In this document: positions 1 to 9,321 of the stretch, piece after piece
Layout of the letters: every line of letters begins with the position of its first letter
Numbering within the stretch: position 1 is the first letter of the stretch
Program-made: the position numbers and the translations under genes
Notes under the pieces: model-generated
Databases searched by the model: none
What the model saw: only the letters and a program-made list of their open reading frames with translations
Told to the model about the DNA's origin: nothing
NCBI GenBank assembly: GCA_035654835.1
Contig: DASRVZ010000206.1
Location: forward strand, 1 to 42,022
DNA length: 42,022 nt
Direction: 5' to 3'
Origin: UBA4719 sp035654835
GTDB taxonomy: Bacteria; Actinomycetota; Actinomycetes; Actinomycetales; Dermatophilaceae

Positions 1-100
1 ACAGGTCCAGCGGCCACCCCGGCGTCCAGAGCCGGACCGAGTACTCCATCACCAGGACAGTCTCGCGCATCAAACGGACATAGAGGATGCCGAAGGCCAT
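1..100 (-). CDS. Partial unknown gene, N-terminal part only
   Basis: An open minus-strand frame starts at an ATG whose complement lies at 98-100 (or the GTG just before it, 101-103) and runs off the left edge. It gives about 33 residues beginning MAFGILYVRLMRE and ending near TPGWPLDL. Nearly all its codons end in G or C, as in the real genes of this window, and this is the main reason to call it coding. No good ribosome binding site is visible. It would be divergent from the DUF3105 gene. I do not recognise the family, and too little is present to assign a function. It could be a chance open frame. Confidence 0.4.
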   Translation of the reverse strand, partial: MAFGILYVRLMRETVLVMEYSVRLWTPGWPLDL

Positions 101-114
101 CACGTAGAATCGCG

Positions 115-138
115 GGACTGTCGCCCCCGGACTGTCGC
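115..138. repeat. Short direct repeat in front of the DUF3105 gene
   Basis: The 10-mer GGACTGTCGC occurs at 115-124 and again at 129-138, a 14-base period. The pair sits 26-49 bases upstream of the GTG at 164, in the divergent gap. It may be a regulator site or chance. No promoter boxes are convincing. Confidence 0.4.
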
Positions 139-163
139 ACCTCTGAGTACCCCAAGGATCGCC

Positions 164-916
164 GTGCCCAAGAAACAGGTAAGCCAGGACCGCAAGGCCC
201 GCATCGCCGAGATGCAGCAGCTGGAGAAGCAGCGTGAGCACCGCGTACGCCTCCGGATCATCGCCGGGGCCACTGCGCTTCTGCTCGTGCTCGCCGCGGT
301 GATCACCTACGCCGTCCTCGATGGCCGCAACAACCAACCCGATGTCGCGATCGAGTCCATTGGTGTGTCTGCGGCAGCGGCCTCGTGCGACCCTGCCACC
401 ACGGACCCGGCCAGCGGGAACGGCAGCCACGTCGGGCCCGGCACCTCCTCGCCCGAGACTGGGAAGGTCACGTACGACACCGTGCCGCCCTCGACCGGCC
501 CTCACTTCGCGGAGCCCGCGGCCAGCAATACCCGCAACTTCTACACCGCCAAGGACCGGCCGGAGATGGAGCTCCTCGTGCACAATCTGGAGCACGGCTA
601 CACGGTGCTCTGGTATGACGTGGCGGCCGGCGAAGCCAAGAAGGCCGAGCTCGAACATCTCGCCGAGGTCGCCAACAAGACCGAATGGGCGAAGGACAAG
701 TTCATCGTGTCGGCCTGGGACACGGCCTATGGCGAGCTGCCGGCTGGCAAGAAGTTCGCCCTGTCGCACTGGTCGGCCACGCTCAGTGCCGACGGGAGCA
801 AGGTGGACAGCCAGGCCGGTCACCGTCAGCTGTGTGGCGACCTGTCCGGCGCGGTCGTCAAGGCCTTCGTGAAGGACTACCCCCGCACCTCGGCGCCTGA
901 GCCCGGGGCAGCCTGA
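164..916 (+). CDS. DUF3105 membrane-anchored protein
   Basis: The protein has 250 residues. A charged cytoplasmic N-terminus (1-30) is followed by one membrane segment (about 31-52) and an extracytoplasmic domain. The DUF3105 hallmarks are visible: TGPHF around residue 112 and HNLEHGYTVLWYD around 140-152, then a late SQAGHRQLCG stretch. C75 and the cysteine near the end could form a disulfide. The GTG start at 164 is set by AAGGA at 154-158, five bases upstream. The biochemical role of DUF3105 is not established, and the conserved histidines suggest metal binding only by inference. It converges on the next gene with a gap of only five bases. Confidence 0.85.
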   Translation: MPKKQVSQDRKARIAEMQQLEKQREHRVRLRIIAGATALLLVLAAVITYAVLDGRNNQPDVAIESIGVSAAAASCDPATTDPASGNGSHVGPGTSSPETGKVTYDTVPPSTGPHFAEPAASNTRNFYTAKDRPEMELLVHNLEHGYTVLWYDVAAGEAKKAELEHLAEVANKTEWAKDKFIVSAWDTAYGELPAGKKFALSHWSATLSADGSKVDSQAGHRQLCGDLSGAVVKAFVKDYPRTSAPEPGAA

Positions 917-921
917 GTCCG

Positions 922-2451
922 TCAGAGCCGGCGAAAGGTCAAACGCACCAACGCGTATGCCGCGTCGCTGCCTTGCGAGCCTTCGCTCGCCGCCCGCATC
1001 AGCGTCGTGATGTCACCGTCTAGATCGCCCACGAGCACGAACCCCAGGGCATGCGCTCGAGCCAGGAGGGCGCGCACGTCGGCCGGTCCGACGCTGCCAT
1101 CGGCCGTCGCCGGCCCCAAGGGCAGCGTCAGCGAGATCAGCCCTCCGGAGCGCAGCGCCAAGGATGCCTCGCTGAGGACTTCGTCGACGTCCTCGGAGTC
1201 GCACCCGTTCGGATGCAGTCGGGTGATGACGTCCAGCGAGGCGGTGTCGACATCGAGAGCCGACGACGAGGACACGGTGTCAGGGAAGACCAGCTCAACC
1301 GGTGCGAAGCCGATCGCCCGAGCCCATCGCGCCAGCGGCGAGTGCACTCCGGATCCGTCCAGGATCACGGCACTGCGATGGCCGTCGTCGCTCAGCCGCA
1401 CGATCGCCGCCAGCGCACCAAGAGCGGACCAGGCGGCGACCGGGTCGGCGCAGCGAGGCAGCCCGAACGCCCGGGCCCAGGCACGGGCGTCATCGGCGTC
1501 AGCTCCGTCACCCAGGACGTCGCTGGACCGTACCCATTCGGGGAGGTCGACGCGCGTCAGTGACAGCGTCGGGCCCCGTCGCTGCCGCATCCGGCGCACC
1601 GGGGCAGCGAGTCGTGTCCGGAGCGAAGGCATGGGCGATGGCATCAGAGAGCTCTCTGGCCGATCCTGTTCTGCGGCTCGCCAATGGGGCGAAGCCAGCG
1701 CCTCCATCGCCCCGACATAGTGAGCCCACGGGCTTGACAGGTCGGGGGTCTGGACCTGTTGTTGGTGACGGACTGGCCCCGCCTCAGCGGGGTTGGCGAC
1801 CGACACCCGGACCGCGTGCAGATCGCGTGCACGTCGCGCCTGCTCGTGGCTGTGCACCATCACGGCGTCGACGCGCTCGAACAGGGACCGGACCAGAGCG
1901 CTGTCGCCGAGACGGGACTGCTGCGGCAGCACGTTATGGGCGATCACGATCGATCGAGGTGGACCCGAACCAGATGGGTGGGCAGTCCCCGCGCCCGCTC
2001 CAGCGGCCCGCAGCATCGCGAGATGAGCGGGAACCTCGATCGACGTCGCCTGCACGACGATGACCGCGTCGAAACCCCGAAGCCGCCGCCCGGTCCGCAC
2101 CCAGGTGTCGGGGCGCGCCCACGACAGCGCCCGCACCGTGCGATGAAACGCAGGGATATCGGGCGCCCCGGGGACCGCGTGTGCCTCCGGGGAACGCTTC
2201 TGGGGGAACGGGTGTGACCACGAGACCAGCGTGACGTCGTGTCCCGCCTCTGCCAGGTGGTGGGCCAAGGCCTTGGTATGCGCGGCCACAGCCCCTTTGC
2301 CGGGATGGCTTGGCCCGACGATGGCGAGCTTGAGAGCCGAGCCCCCCACGCCGGCCGAGCCCGTGACGTCGGCCATCTCAGCGACCGCCGGATGGGGGTT
2401 GTCGGCGGCGGTCACCATGGGCCATCGAGGGTGCACGGCGGGCTCGTTCAT
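922..2451 (-). CDS. Glycosyltransferase family 4-like N-domain fused to a methyltransferase-like C-domain
   Basis: With the ATG at 2451 the protein has about 509 residues. After a tail of about 40 residues, LKLAIVGPSHPGKGAVAAHT opens a GT4/GT-B-type N-terminal Rossmann domain with HNVLPQQSRLGD and VMVHSHEQARR, as in family 4 glycosyltransferases. The expected nucleotide-sugar-binding C-domain is absent. Instead the C-terminal third resembles a class I methyltransferase fold: SPLARWARAIGFAPVELVFP, then LDVITRLHPNG, then ALRSGGLISLTLPLG. It lacks a clear glycine-rich SAM motif. The start is uncertain: a TTG at 2484 and ATGs at 2418 and 2376 are also in frame, and the 2451 ATG abuts a GGAG too closely for a normal site. 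It lies 96 bases downstream of the large membrane protein, perhaps in one operon. A sugar-modifying role is inferred. Confidence 0.65.
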   Translation of the reverse strand: MNEPAVHPRWPMVTAADNPHPAVAEMADVTGSAGVGGSALKLAIVGPSHPGKGAVAAHTKALAHHLAEAGHDVTLVSWSHPFPQKRSPEAHAVPGAPDIPAFHRTVRALSWARPDTWVRTGRRLRGFDAVIVVQATSIEVPAHLAMLRAAGAGAGTAHPSGSGPPRSIVIAHNVLPQQSRLGDSALVRSLFERVDAVMVHSHEQARRARDLHAVRVSVANPAEAGPVRHQQQVQTPDLSSPWAHYVGAMEALASPHWRAAEQDRPESSLMPSPMPSLRTRLAAPVRRMRQRRGPTLSLTRVDLPEWVRSSDVLGDGADADDARAWARAFGLPRCADPVAAWSALGALAAIVRLSDDGHRSAVILDGSGVHSPLARWARAIGFAPVELVFPDTVSSSSALDVDTASLDVITRLHPNGCDSEDVDEVLSEASLALRSGGLISLTLPLGPATADGSVGPADVRALLARAHALGFVLVGDLDGDITTLMRAASEGSQGSDAAYALVRLTFRRL

Positions 2452-2547
2452 CTCCCGCCCGAGCCTACCTTCGGAGCCCCCCAATGTTGCGTTGATCGAC
2501 GGCCCGTCGCGCCCTGTGCCGGAACACCCGCCCGGCGATCACCACTG

Positions 2548-4659
2548 CTACCCGACGGCGGCCACCCAGACCTGCAGCGGGAAGGACGAAAGACCATCGG
2601 GACGATCAGAAACCTGCAAGGGGTCCTGGGTCACCGACTGCCGGACGACCACGATCGGGGCCGCGACACCGATCGCCTCTTTGGCCAGACCGGTAATCGC
2701 ATCAGCCGAGCTCGCGGCCATGACGACCAGCCTGCCTCCACGGGCACTCACGGCTTGTGACACCGAGGCAACCGCAGAAGCCCGTGCGGTCGGGTCACCT
2801 CGGGTGGCCGGGGTCAGTGACAGCGATGGGACATCACATTGCGCCCGCACCGTTGGCAGCCACTCATTCGCGGCCCGATCGTCCACCATCAGAACGACAT
2901 CCGCTGAGTCAAAGGTCCGGCATACCTGCTGTACGGCGGTCACCTGACCATGTGACAGACGCTGGTCGGCGTGCGGCAGGGTGGCAACGGCCTCAGGGAC
3001 GACCAGGATCGCAACGGTCCCCACACTGACCACCACCATGGCCACCGTCGGCAGATGTCGCGTCGACCATCGGGTGACCCAGGCCGTCGCGGCGACAGCA
3101 CAGACGATGACCAGGGGGAGCCCCACGACCAGGTGCCCACTGATCCACGGTGTGGCATGGTCTCCCGATGGCGACAGCCATTGAAGGCTGGCTGCTGCGA
3201 GACCAAACACGATCGCGCCGGTCCAGCCCGGTGACCTCTCGCCCCTGAGCCAGACCTGCGTCAGACGGTGGGCCGCGGCCGCCATGACCACAACGGCGAC
3301 GACCAATGCCCAGGGGCCGGTCCACCATGCGGTCCAGACCAACGCCCCGCGCGACGGAAGAGCCAACAGAGCCAGTCCCACGACCGCTACCAATGCGGCT
3401 GCCGTGGCAGGCAGCACTGTGCGAAGGCGGTCTGACAGGCGCATCCCCCACCGAGTCAGACCTACCTTGGCGGAAACCAACAGGCTGAGCGTAACTATCA
3501 ACAGCCCCAACGGAATCCACGTGGCTCCTTGGTCCCGCAGCAAACCGCCCGAGAGACCAAAGGCAGCCAGTGAAGACAGGGCGGTGGCGACACCGGCTCC
3601 CCACAACACACCTGCGCCCGCGCCGTCATGCCGGATGCTCAGCAGAGCAGCCACAAAGAGCAGGACGACAGTCTGACCCAAGCCATCGAGGTGGAAGAGG
3701 GAGCCACTGCCGACCAGTGCGCCGGCCAGAAACCCGACCGCGCGCGCTTGGTGCCAATGCCCCTTGGCGCCGGACCTGGTGGCTGCCACCAGCATCAACA
3801 GCCCGGAGCAGAGCACGAAGACAACCATGATGTCGTCCGCGGTTGCGCGAGCTGCGTGCAGCACCGGAAAGGAGATCACAGCCGAGAGAGCACCGATCGG
3901 CCCCCAACGGGATCCCACCACCGAGCTAGTCAGGAGTCCGATCGTCAGGACGGCCAGTCCGCCGAACAGTGCCGGAACCCACAACATCGCCGCCACTCCC
4001 CTGGCCCAAAAACCGATGGACAACCAGGCAGGGGCGCCGATGAGGGTCTGCGGCTCGATCGCCGGCTCGGCGGGCGTGCCGATCTGCCGGAATCCGGGAC
4101 TGGCGATGGTCACGCCCGGGATCTGCAACGTCACGGGCCCACCAAACTCGTTGGCAGACAATGGAATCGGCCACTGATGTCCTTTCGCCAAGGAAAGAGC
4201 CGACTGAGCGTTCACCCCCGTTTCTCCACGGGGGAGCACCCGCTCGTCGTGAGTGAGCCCGGCCCATGTCGTTGCGCCAAGGGAGATGACCAACAGGGCC
4301 AGCGCCGACCAGACGGGCAATGTACGAGCTGGCATCACTGCGCTGACGCGCCAGCTGAGGGCGGTCAGGACGACCAGCAGGACGGACGCGACCACGGGCT
4401 CCCAGATGCCGAGCCAGGCCAGGGCGGCAGCGGCAGCAGCGGCTGACACTGTCAGGAGTCCGGAAGCCGTCACGAACCTGGTCAGAGCCCGGCCGGCGAG
4501 GCGTTCGCCGCGTAGCAGCGGCAGCTCCGGGGCGTCGTCTGAGGGCCGGTCACCACCGATCGAGTCAGCAGCTGCCGGGTCGCTGGCGGCTGCGGCGATG
4601 AAGGCGTCGGCAAGGCGGGCAAAGTCGGTGGGCTTCACGAGCCGAACCCAATGGCGCAC
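2548..4659 (-). CDS. Large polytopic membrane protein, possibly GT-C-type glycosyltransferase
   Basis: The protein has about 703 residues. A soluble N-terminal part is followed by roughly 12-14 hydrophobic segments and a C-terminal extracytoplasmic domain of about 130 residues (HADQRLSHGQVTAVQQVC to the end). The first extracytoplasmic loop after two membrane segments contains GLTHDERVLPRGE and VNAQSALSLAKGHQW. This arrangement resembles GT-C enzymes, which use polyprenyl-phosphate sugars outside the membrane, but I see no decisive DD/DE catalytic motif, so the function is open. I prefer the GTG at 4659, or 4638, over the ATG at 4758 because the longer form would overlap the divergent gene beginning at 4707. 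GAAG lies upstream of 4659. Confidence 0.7.
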   Translation of the reverse strand: MRHWVRLVKPTDFARLADAFIAAAASDPAAADSIGGDRPSDDAPELPLLRGERLAGRALTRFVTASGLLTVSAAAAAAALAWLGIWEPVVASVLLVVLTALSWRVSAVMPARTLPVWSALALLVISLGATTWAGLTHDERVLPRGETGVNAQSALSLAKGHQWPIPLSANEFGGPVTLQIPGVTIASPGFRQIGTPAEPAIEPQTLIGAPAWLSIGFWARGVAAMLWVPALFGGLAVLTIGLLTSSVVGSRWGPIGALSAVISFPVLHAARATADDIMVVFVLCSGLLMLVAATRSGAKGHWHQARAVGFLAGALVGSGSLFHLDGLGQTVVLLFVAALLSIRHDGAGAGVLWGAGVATALSSLAAFGLSGGLLRDQGATWIPLGLLIVTLSLLVSAKVGLTRWGMRLSDRLRTVLPATAAALVAVVGLALLALPSRGALVWTAWWTGPWALVVAVVVMAAAAHRLTQVWLRGERSPGWTGAIVFGLAAASLQWLSPSGDHATPWISGHLVVGLPLVIVCAVAATAWVTRWSTRHLPTVAMVVVSVGTVAILVVPEAVATLPHADQRLSHGQVTAVQQVCRTFDSADVVLMVDDRAANEWLPTVRAQCDVPSLSLTPATRGDPTARASAVASVSQAVSARGGRLVVMAASSADAITGLAKEAIGVAAPIVVVRQSVTQDPLQVSDRPDGLSSFPLQVWVAAVG

Positions 4660-4706
4660 CCAATGGGCTTCACACGCCGCACGGTATCGCCCGTAGGCTC
4701 GCCTGC

Positions 4707-5432
4707 GTGCGAACCCCAGCCTCAGTTCTTGCCGAGATCCTGCGCTCCGACCCTGCACGACCGCGGGTCACGTTCTACGAGGACACCGCGGGCCCCACTC
4801 ACGGCGAGCGCATAGAGCTGTCGGGCAAGGTGGTGAACAACTGGATCTCCAAGGCTGGCAACGCTCTTCAGGACGAGTACGACCTGGGTCCGGGCTCCGT
4901 CGTCCGCCTGGCCCTGCCTCCCCACTGGCGGGCGCTCTACTGGGCCTTCGCCGTGTGGTCGATCGGGGGGACCGTGGACTGCGCCGGCAACGGCGCGCCG
5001 GATCTCCTGATCTGTGACGACCCCGCCCTGGCTGCCTCGCTCGAGCGGCCGCCGGCCGACGTCGTGATCGTCACGCTGGCCGCGCTCGCTCGCGTCCACC
5101 CGGGCACCGTTCCGGCCGGCGTCATGGATGAGGCGCGCGAGCTGGCAACCTACGGCGACCAGTTCTCCGCGCGGGCCGACCCGACACCCGACGATGTGGC
5201 GTTGATCACCGAAGGTGGGCACACGGCATACAAAAGTGTTGTGCCACAACGAGACTGGCCGGCAGGTGCCCGGGTGAGTCTGTCCGGCGACCTGGCCGAC
5301 GTGCTCGAGTCCACGCTGGCGGCGTGGGCCGTCGACGGGTCAGTGGTGCTGGCTCGATGCGGGCAACAGGCCGGGACCGAGACCCGGCCGGAGCGGCTCG
5401 TCTCCGAGGGTGTCACGCTCACGCTGCCCTGA
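4707..5432 (+). CDS. TIGR03089 family protein (acyl-adenylate synthetase-like)
   Basis: The protein has 241 residues. It matches the actinobacterial TIGR03089 family, which resembles the N-terminal part of AMP-forming acyl-CoA synthetases: FYEDTAGPTHGERIELSGK, then GPGSVVRLALPPHWRALYW, then DVALITEGGHTAYKS. It is far shorter than a full synthetase (500 or more residues) and lacks the signature adenylation loop and C-terminal lid. It is therefore unlikely to be a complete ligase, and no activity is established for the family. The GTG at 4707 is the natural start. It is divergent from the membrane protein upstream and converges on the peptidase gene with a 42-base gap. Confidence 0.85.
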   Translation: MRTPASVLAEILRSDPARPRVTFYEDTAGPTHGERIELSGKVVNNWISKAGNALQDEYDLGPGSVVRLALPPHWRALYWAFAVWSIGGTVDCAGNGAPDLLICDDPALAASLERPPADVVIVTLAALARVHPGTVPAGVMDEARELATYGDQFSARADPTPDDVALITEGGHTAYKSVVPQRDWPAGARVSLSGDLADVLESTLAAWAVDGSVVLARCGQQAGTETRPERLVSEGVTLTLP

Positions 5433-5474
5433 GACGCAGCCGGGGCATCGGCGCTCAGCCGCGGCCGGCCTACG

Positions 5475-6959
5475 TTAACGCCTGATCTGTCTGTCGATCG
5501 CGTCCCAGGTGCCGCCGCTGACCACGCCGGTCGACGCCAGCTTTGCGCGCGACTGGACCGCCTTGACCGCAGCCCTGGTGATAGGCCCGAACGCGCCGTC
5601 CGGGGCCACTCGAAGCGCGCGTTGCAGGGCGACCACCGCGACGCCTCTGGAGCCCTGCTTCAGCGTGAGCCCGCGGTAGCCCACCAACGGGTAGTCCCGC
5701 TTCTCGAGCCGGTCCCACACCAGGCGGTCAGCCACGCCGTTGGGCGAAATGCGTTGCAGCCTCTGGAAGGTCACCAGCGCGGACCTGGTCCTGGGCCCGA
5801 AGTCACCATCGGGCGTGACCTTCAGCGAGCGCTGCAGCGCCACGACGGCCGCTCCCTTCGATCCCTGCCGCAGGACCACCTTCTTGTAGGCCGTGTACCG
5901 GGTCGTTGCCGCGGGCGCAGTCGGGGTCTTGACCACTGTCCGGATGGGGGCCTGAGCGGAGGACGGTTTTGGTGCAGGAGCTGGTGTGGGCGTGTGCGTC
6001 GCCGTGACGGGCGTCGTGACCGAAGGTCGGGTGGCGGGCGCCGGTGGGGTCGGGACCAGCTTGGCCCAGGTTGCCTTGTCCAGGACCCCGGTGATGGGGA
6101 CTCGGGCTGTGGTCTGCCAGGCGACCAGGGCGGCGAAGGTCACCGGCCCGAACTGCTCGTCGGCAGTCACCCCCAGAACCTTCTGCGCCACCGCGATCTG
6201 GGCATTCCGCTGACCGATGACGTACACCGGGTACGGCGAGACCGGGGCCACGGGAAGGTTGGTGGGGCAGGCAGCCGTGCGAGCCAGCGTGTACAGCGGC
6301 GCGTACTGGCCGGCATACACCCGGCAGGGGCCCAGATCGATGGTGGTGGTCGCCTTTCCTGTCCACCACGAGGTGCGCGCCATGGCGCCATCCCAGGAGA
6401 AGCTGAAGTGGATGTGGTCGGTGTGCGGGACGGACCCGGTGTATGCCGCCCATCCCCGCTCGGGCGCATACTCGCGCCACATCTTGGTGTTCCAGATGAT
6501 GTAGCTGATCCCGAACCGGCGAGCCATGGCGCCGTTGTCAGCGCTGAGCCAGGCCACCACCGAGTCGGCCACGGCCTTCTGCTGCGGGTCCTTCGCGCTG
6601 AGCATCCAGTCCAGCGCCCGGCCGTCATAGTGCTCGCTGATGGCGGCGGTGCAGGTGCGGCTGATGCCCGTAGTCCCGGTCTTGTAGTTGGCCTTCATCA
6701 GGGCGGCGAAAGCGGACACCCCGGGCTTGTCACGCGGGTCGCACGACAGCTGCGCTTCGTATGGCGTCCGCAGGTCGAGGGCCACGGGAAGAGCCTTCGT
6801 CGGTGCCACGGGGACCACCGGCAGCTTCGCCGGAGCGGGGGGAGGAACCGGTGCCACGGGAGTCGTGTCGGCCCGGGCGGTCGAGGCCAGGCCGATCGCC
6901 ATCAGAGGCAGCGCCAGCGCAGCACCGCTCAACGTGACCAAGCGCGCCCGAACGGCCAT
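5475..6959 (-). CDS. Secreted M15-like peptidase with three peptidoglycan-binding domains
   Basis: The protein has 494 residues. A signal peptide (1-30, ending STARA before D31) is followed by a proline-rich spacer. A VanY/ARB_07466-like M15-type domain spans about 58-200, with putative zinc ligands in HYDGRALDW (H110, D117) and HTDHIHF (H184). Three PG_binding_1 domains follow at about 249-302, 363-418 and 433-491. The last two are near copies of each other (QGSKGAAVVALQR and QGSRGVAVVALQR). A Pro/Thr/Ala-rich linker (about 303-350) separates the first binding domain from the other two. The likely role is binding or trimming wall peptides outside the cell. The ATG at 6959 is chosen because GAGGAG lies nine bases upstream and the signal peptide begins right there. 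Confidence 0.85.
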   Translation of the reverse strand: MAVRARLVTLSGAALALPLMAIGLASTARADTTPVAPVPPPAPAKLPVVPVAPTKALPVALDLRTPYEAQLSCDPRDKPGVSAFAALMKANYKTGTTGISRTCTAAISEHYDGRALDWMLSAKDPQQKAVADSVVAWLSADNGAMARRFGISYIIWNTKMWREYAPERGWAAYTGSVPHTDHIHFSFSWDGAMARTSWWTGKATTTIDLGPCRVYAGQYAPLYTLARTAACPTNLPVAPVSPYPVYVIGQRNAQIAVAQKVLGVTADEQFGPVTFAALVAWQTTARVPITGVLDKATWAKLVPTPPAPATRPSVTTPVTATHTPTPAPAPKPSSAQAPIRTVVKTPTAPAATTRYTAYKKVVLRQGSKGAAVVALQRSLKVTPDGDFGPRTRSALVTFQRLQRISPNGVADRLVWDRLEKRDYPLVGYRGLTLKQGSRGVAVVALQRALRVAPDGAFGPITRAAVKAVQSRAKLASTGVVSGGTWDAIDRQIRR

Positions 6960-7135
6960 CTGCTGTTTCTCCTCATGCGTCACTTCAGCACCAATAACCC
7001 CAGTGGCTAACAATTATCCCGAGTGTCGCATCCCGCCGCAGCCCTGTGATCGAACTACAAACTTGTAATTCCTACAGGCTCACGAGCGCGACCCTGCGGG
7101 CGAGGACGAGACCGCAACGGTGCTGCCGATACGGG
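6960..7135. promoter_or_regulatory. AT-richer upstream region of the peptidase gene
   Basis: This gap holds an unusually AT-rich patch for the window. It contains TACAA-AC-TTGTA (7056-7067), a five-base inverted repeat with a two-base spacer, which could be a regulator site. On the minus strand GATAAT (complement of 7013-7018) could be a -10 box 54 bases upstream of the ATG, but no good -35 box accompanies it. I saw no riboswitch consensus that I could defend. Confidence 0.35.
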
Positions 7136-9226
7136 TCAGGGCACGGGCAGCTGACGCAGGAGCGGCGACGCCAGGCTGGCGCTGAACTGCAGGCTCATGT
7201 GGTCGTAGTCGTAGTAGACGCTCGCCCCGCCGATCACGGCGTAGCAGCGACTGTCGTCACAGAAGTAGTCGCTGAGATCAACCAGGTTGACCTCATGGCG
7301 CATGGCCCTTGCGGCCCGCATCATGTCGTCGTCGATCAGGACCTTCGAGCGAGGGTTGGAGCAGAGCTGCTGCTTGCCCACGTTGACTGCCAGACACTGC
7401 GGGGCGCTGCGGTTGGCCGTCGTCGGGATGTCGCGCAGAACCGTGACACGGGTGAAGGTGAGCCACTGTCTCCACACCTGCTCAAAGCCCATGGGGCCCG
7501 AGTCCCGAGGCTCGAAGACGTTCTGCTGGGCGAACGCCGAGGTGATGATGTCGTCGGGGTGCAGCGCTTTGAGCTCGGCTGTGGCCTTGGTCGACCACGT
7601 GCGACACAGGTCGCCATCCCGGGATCGGCGCTCGAAGACGATGCTCCGCGCGGACGTCGCCGGACACCCCTCGCTCAACAGCTCGATGACCTGCCAGTTC
7701 TTGGCCTTGGCGATCCGGTGGAGCGCGCCACGCCAGTGCCGCGCGTGGGAGTCCCCGACCAGCGCCACCACCCGGCTGGGCTTGCCGGTGCCCCAGTAAC
7801 ACGTCAGGACGGAGAGGTCCGAGCTGGTGGGGTCGCATCCCGGCTCGGGCGCCCAGGGTGAATCGGACTTGGTGACGGCTGCCAACGGCAGCCCCGTAAG
7901 AACGTCGGGGCATGTGGCACGGTTCCCCATCGCGGGCGCGCCGAAGCAGGGGTTGCCTGAGACGTCTGCCAGCAAAGCCTCCGTCTGCCGTTCGCGGACG
8001 CTGGCCGCGTATAGCTGGGTGCCGGATACCAGGGCGATCACCAGCATCCCGGCGCCGGCCGCCAGCAGGGTGGCTCGCGGAGTCCGGGTCAGGCGCGGCC
8101 AGAAACGCGTGGCGTCTTCGACGAAGCGCTTGCTCAGCCCCGAGACGACCAGGCAGAGCAGTACCAGCGCCACCAGCTCGGGGGTCTTGAGGCTGTGCCG
8201 CAGGACGTACGGCGCAAACACCATGAGCGGCCAGTGCCACAGATAGACGGAGTACGACACGTCACCGAGCCACTGGACCGGGCGGAGCCGGAACACCACG
8301 TCGCTGGGGTCGGCGCGACCCGTGTCACCGGCGACAATCACGGCGGCGGTGGCGATCACCGGCAGGGCCGCGGCATAGCCGGGGAACGGGGTCGCGTTCG
8401 AGAAGAACCACGCCGAGGCCAGCAACCCGATCATGCCCAGCCAGCGCAGGAGCCGGGACAGGGTCAGGGACGGCGCCCACTTGCGCATCAGCAGGACGAC
8501 CAAGGCGCCGGCGCCGAACTCCCACGCGCGAGTCGGGGTGATGAAGTAGGCCGCGGCGCGGTGCGTCTGGGTGGCCCAGACCGAGATGGCGAACGAGCTG
8601 AGGGTGACCAGCAGCAGCGTGAACCCGATGGTCGTCGTGGTGTGGCCGCGCAGCCACTTGCGGGCGACCAGCAACGAGATGATGATCAGGCTCGGCCAGA
8701 CCAGGTAGAACTGCTCCTCCGCCGAGAGCGACCAGTAGTGCAGGACGGGCGACGCGACATCGTTCGACGCGGAGTAGGTCACGGCCTTGGACGCGAGCCA
8801 GAGGTTCTGGACGTAGAAGCCGCTGGCGGTCAGCTCATGGGCGGTCGAAGCCCACAGATCCATCGGAAGCAGCAGGATGGTCCCCAATGCGGCGAACAAC
8901 AGGACGAAGATCGACGCCGGAAGGAGCCGTCGCGCCCGCCGCGCGTAGAACGCCCACAGCTTGAGGCTGCCGGTCCTCTCCACCTCACGGATCAGGTGGG
9001 AGGTGATCAAGTAGCCGGAGATGACGAAGAACGCGTCGACACCGACAAATCCACCGGTGAGCGTGTCGGGCCAGTAGTGGTAGAGCACCACCAGCATGAC
9101 CGCCGCAGCCCGCAGGACCTGGATCTCGGGGAAGAACGAACGGCTCGCTCGCTCGTCAGCGCGTGGGGCGCCGGGAGCGCCAGGAGTGACCGCAGCGATC
9201 GGGGCATGCAGGGACAGGACCGTCAC
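7136..9226 (-). CDS. Acyltransferase 3 (OafA/YrhL type) with C-terminal SGNH domain
   Basis: The protein has about 696 residues. The N-terminal half is an acyltransferase-3 membrane domain with about ten segments. It opens with EIQVLRAAAVMLVVLYHYWP and GGFVGVDAFFVISGYLIT, the family signatures. After a last membrane helix, the C-terminal 280 or so residues form an SGNH hydrolase-like domain with VALVGDSHARHW (GDSH nucleophile block) and YDYDHMSL (catalytic Asp-His block). Such proteins O-acetylate extracytoplasmic glycans or peptidoglycan. The GTG at 9226 is chosen because AGGAGA lies a few bases upstream, while the ATG at 9262 has no such site. It lies downstream of the divergent CoA-transferase promoter region. 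The substrate is unknown; a surface glycan of this locus is only a guess. Confidence 0.9.
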   Translation of the reverse strand: MTVLSLHAPIAAVTPGAPGAPRADERASRSFFPEIQVLRAAAVMLVVLYHYWPDTLTGGFVGVDAFFVISGYLITSHLIREVERTGSLKLWAFYARRARRLLPASIFVLLFAALGTILLLPMDLWASTAHELTASGFYVQNLWLASKAVTYSASNDVASPVLHYWSLSAEEQFYLVWPSLIIISLLVARKWLRGHTTTTIGFTLLLVTLSSFAISVWATQTHRAAAYFITPTRAWEFGAGALVVLLMRKWAPSLTLSRLLRWLGMIGLLASAWFFSNATPFPGYAAALPVIATAAVIVAGDTGRADPSDVVFRLRPVQWLGDVSYSVYLWHWPLMVFAPYVLRHSLKTPELVALVLLCLVVSGLSKRFVEDATRFWPRLTRTPRATLLAAGAGMLVIALVSGTQLYAASVRERQTEALLADVSGNPCFGAPAMGNRATCPDVLTGLPLAAVTKSDSPWAPEPGCDPTSSDLSVLTCYWGTGKPSRVVALVGDSHARHWRGALHRIAKAKNWQVIELLSEGCPATSARSIVFERRSRDGDLCRTWSTKATAELKALHPDDIITSAFAQQNVFEPRDSGPMGFEQVWRQWLTFTRVTVLRDIPTTANRSAPQCLAVNVGKQQLCSNPRSKVLIDDDMMRAARAMRHEVNLVDLSDYFCDDSRCYAVIGGASVYYDYDHMSLQFSASLASPLLRQLPVP

Positions 9227-9321
9227 CGAGATCTCCTGTCCTGCCGCGCCACGTTCTCCCAAGGGTACCCAGCGAACGGGTGCCCAGCGAACCCCGGAGC
9301 GAGGCCGCTAGAGTCCACGGC

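Noticed and set aside
5871..6960. Near-identical stretches in the peptidase gene as a DNA repeat
   Set aside because: They encode homologous peptidoglycan-binding domains; this is protein domain duplication, not a mobile or regulatory repeat.
5622..7010. Plus-strand open frame of over 460 codons opposite the peptidase gene
   Set aside because: It is the antisense of a gene with clear signal peptide, domains and ribosome binding site; its composition is low in hydrophobic residues and it shows no motifs.
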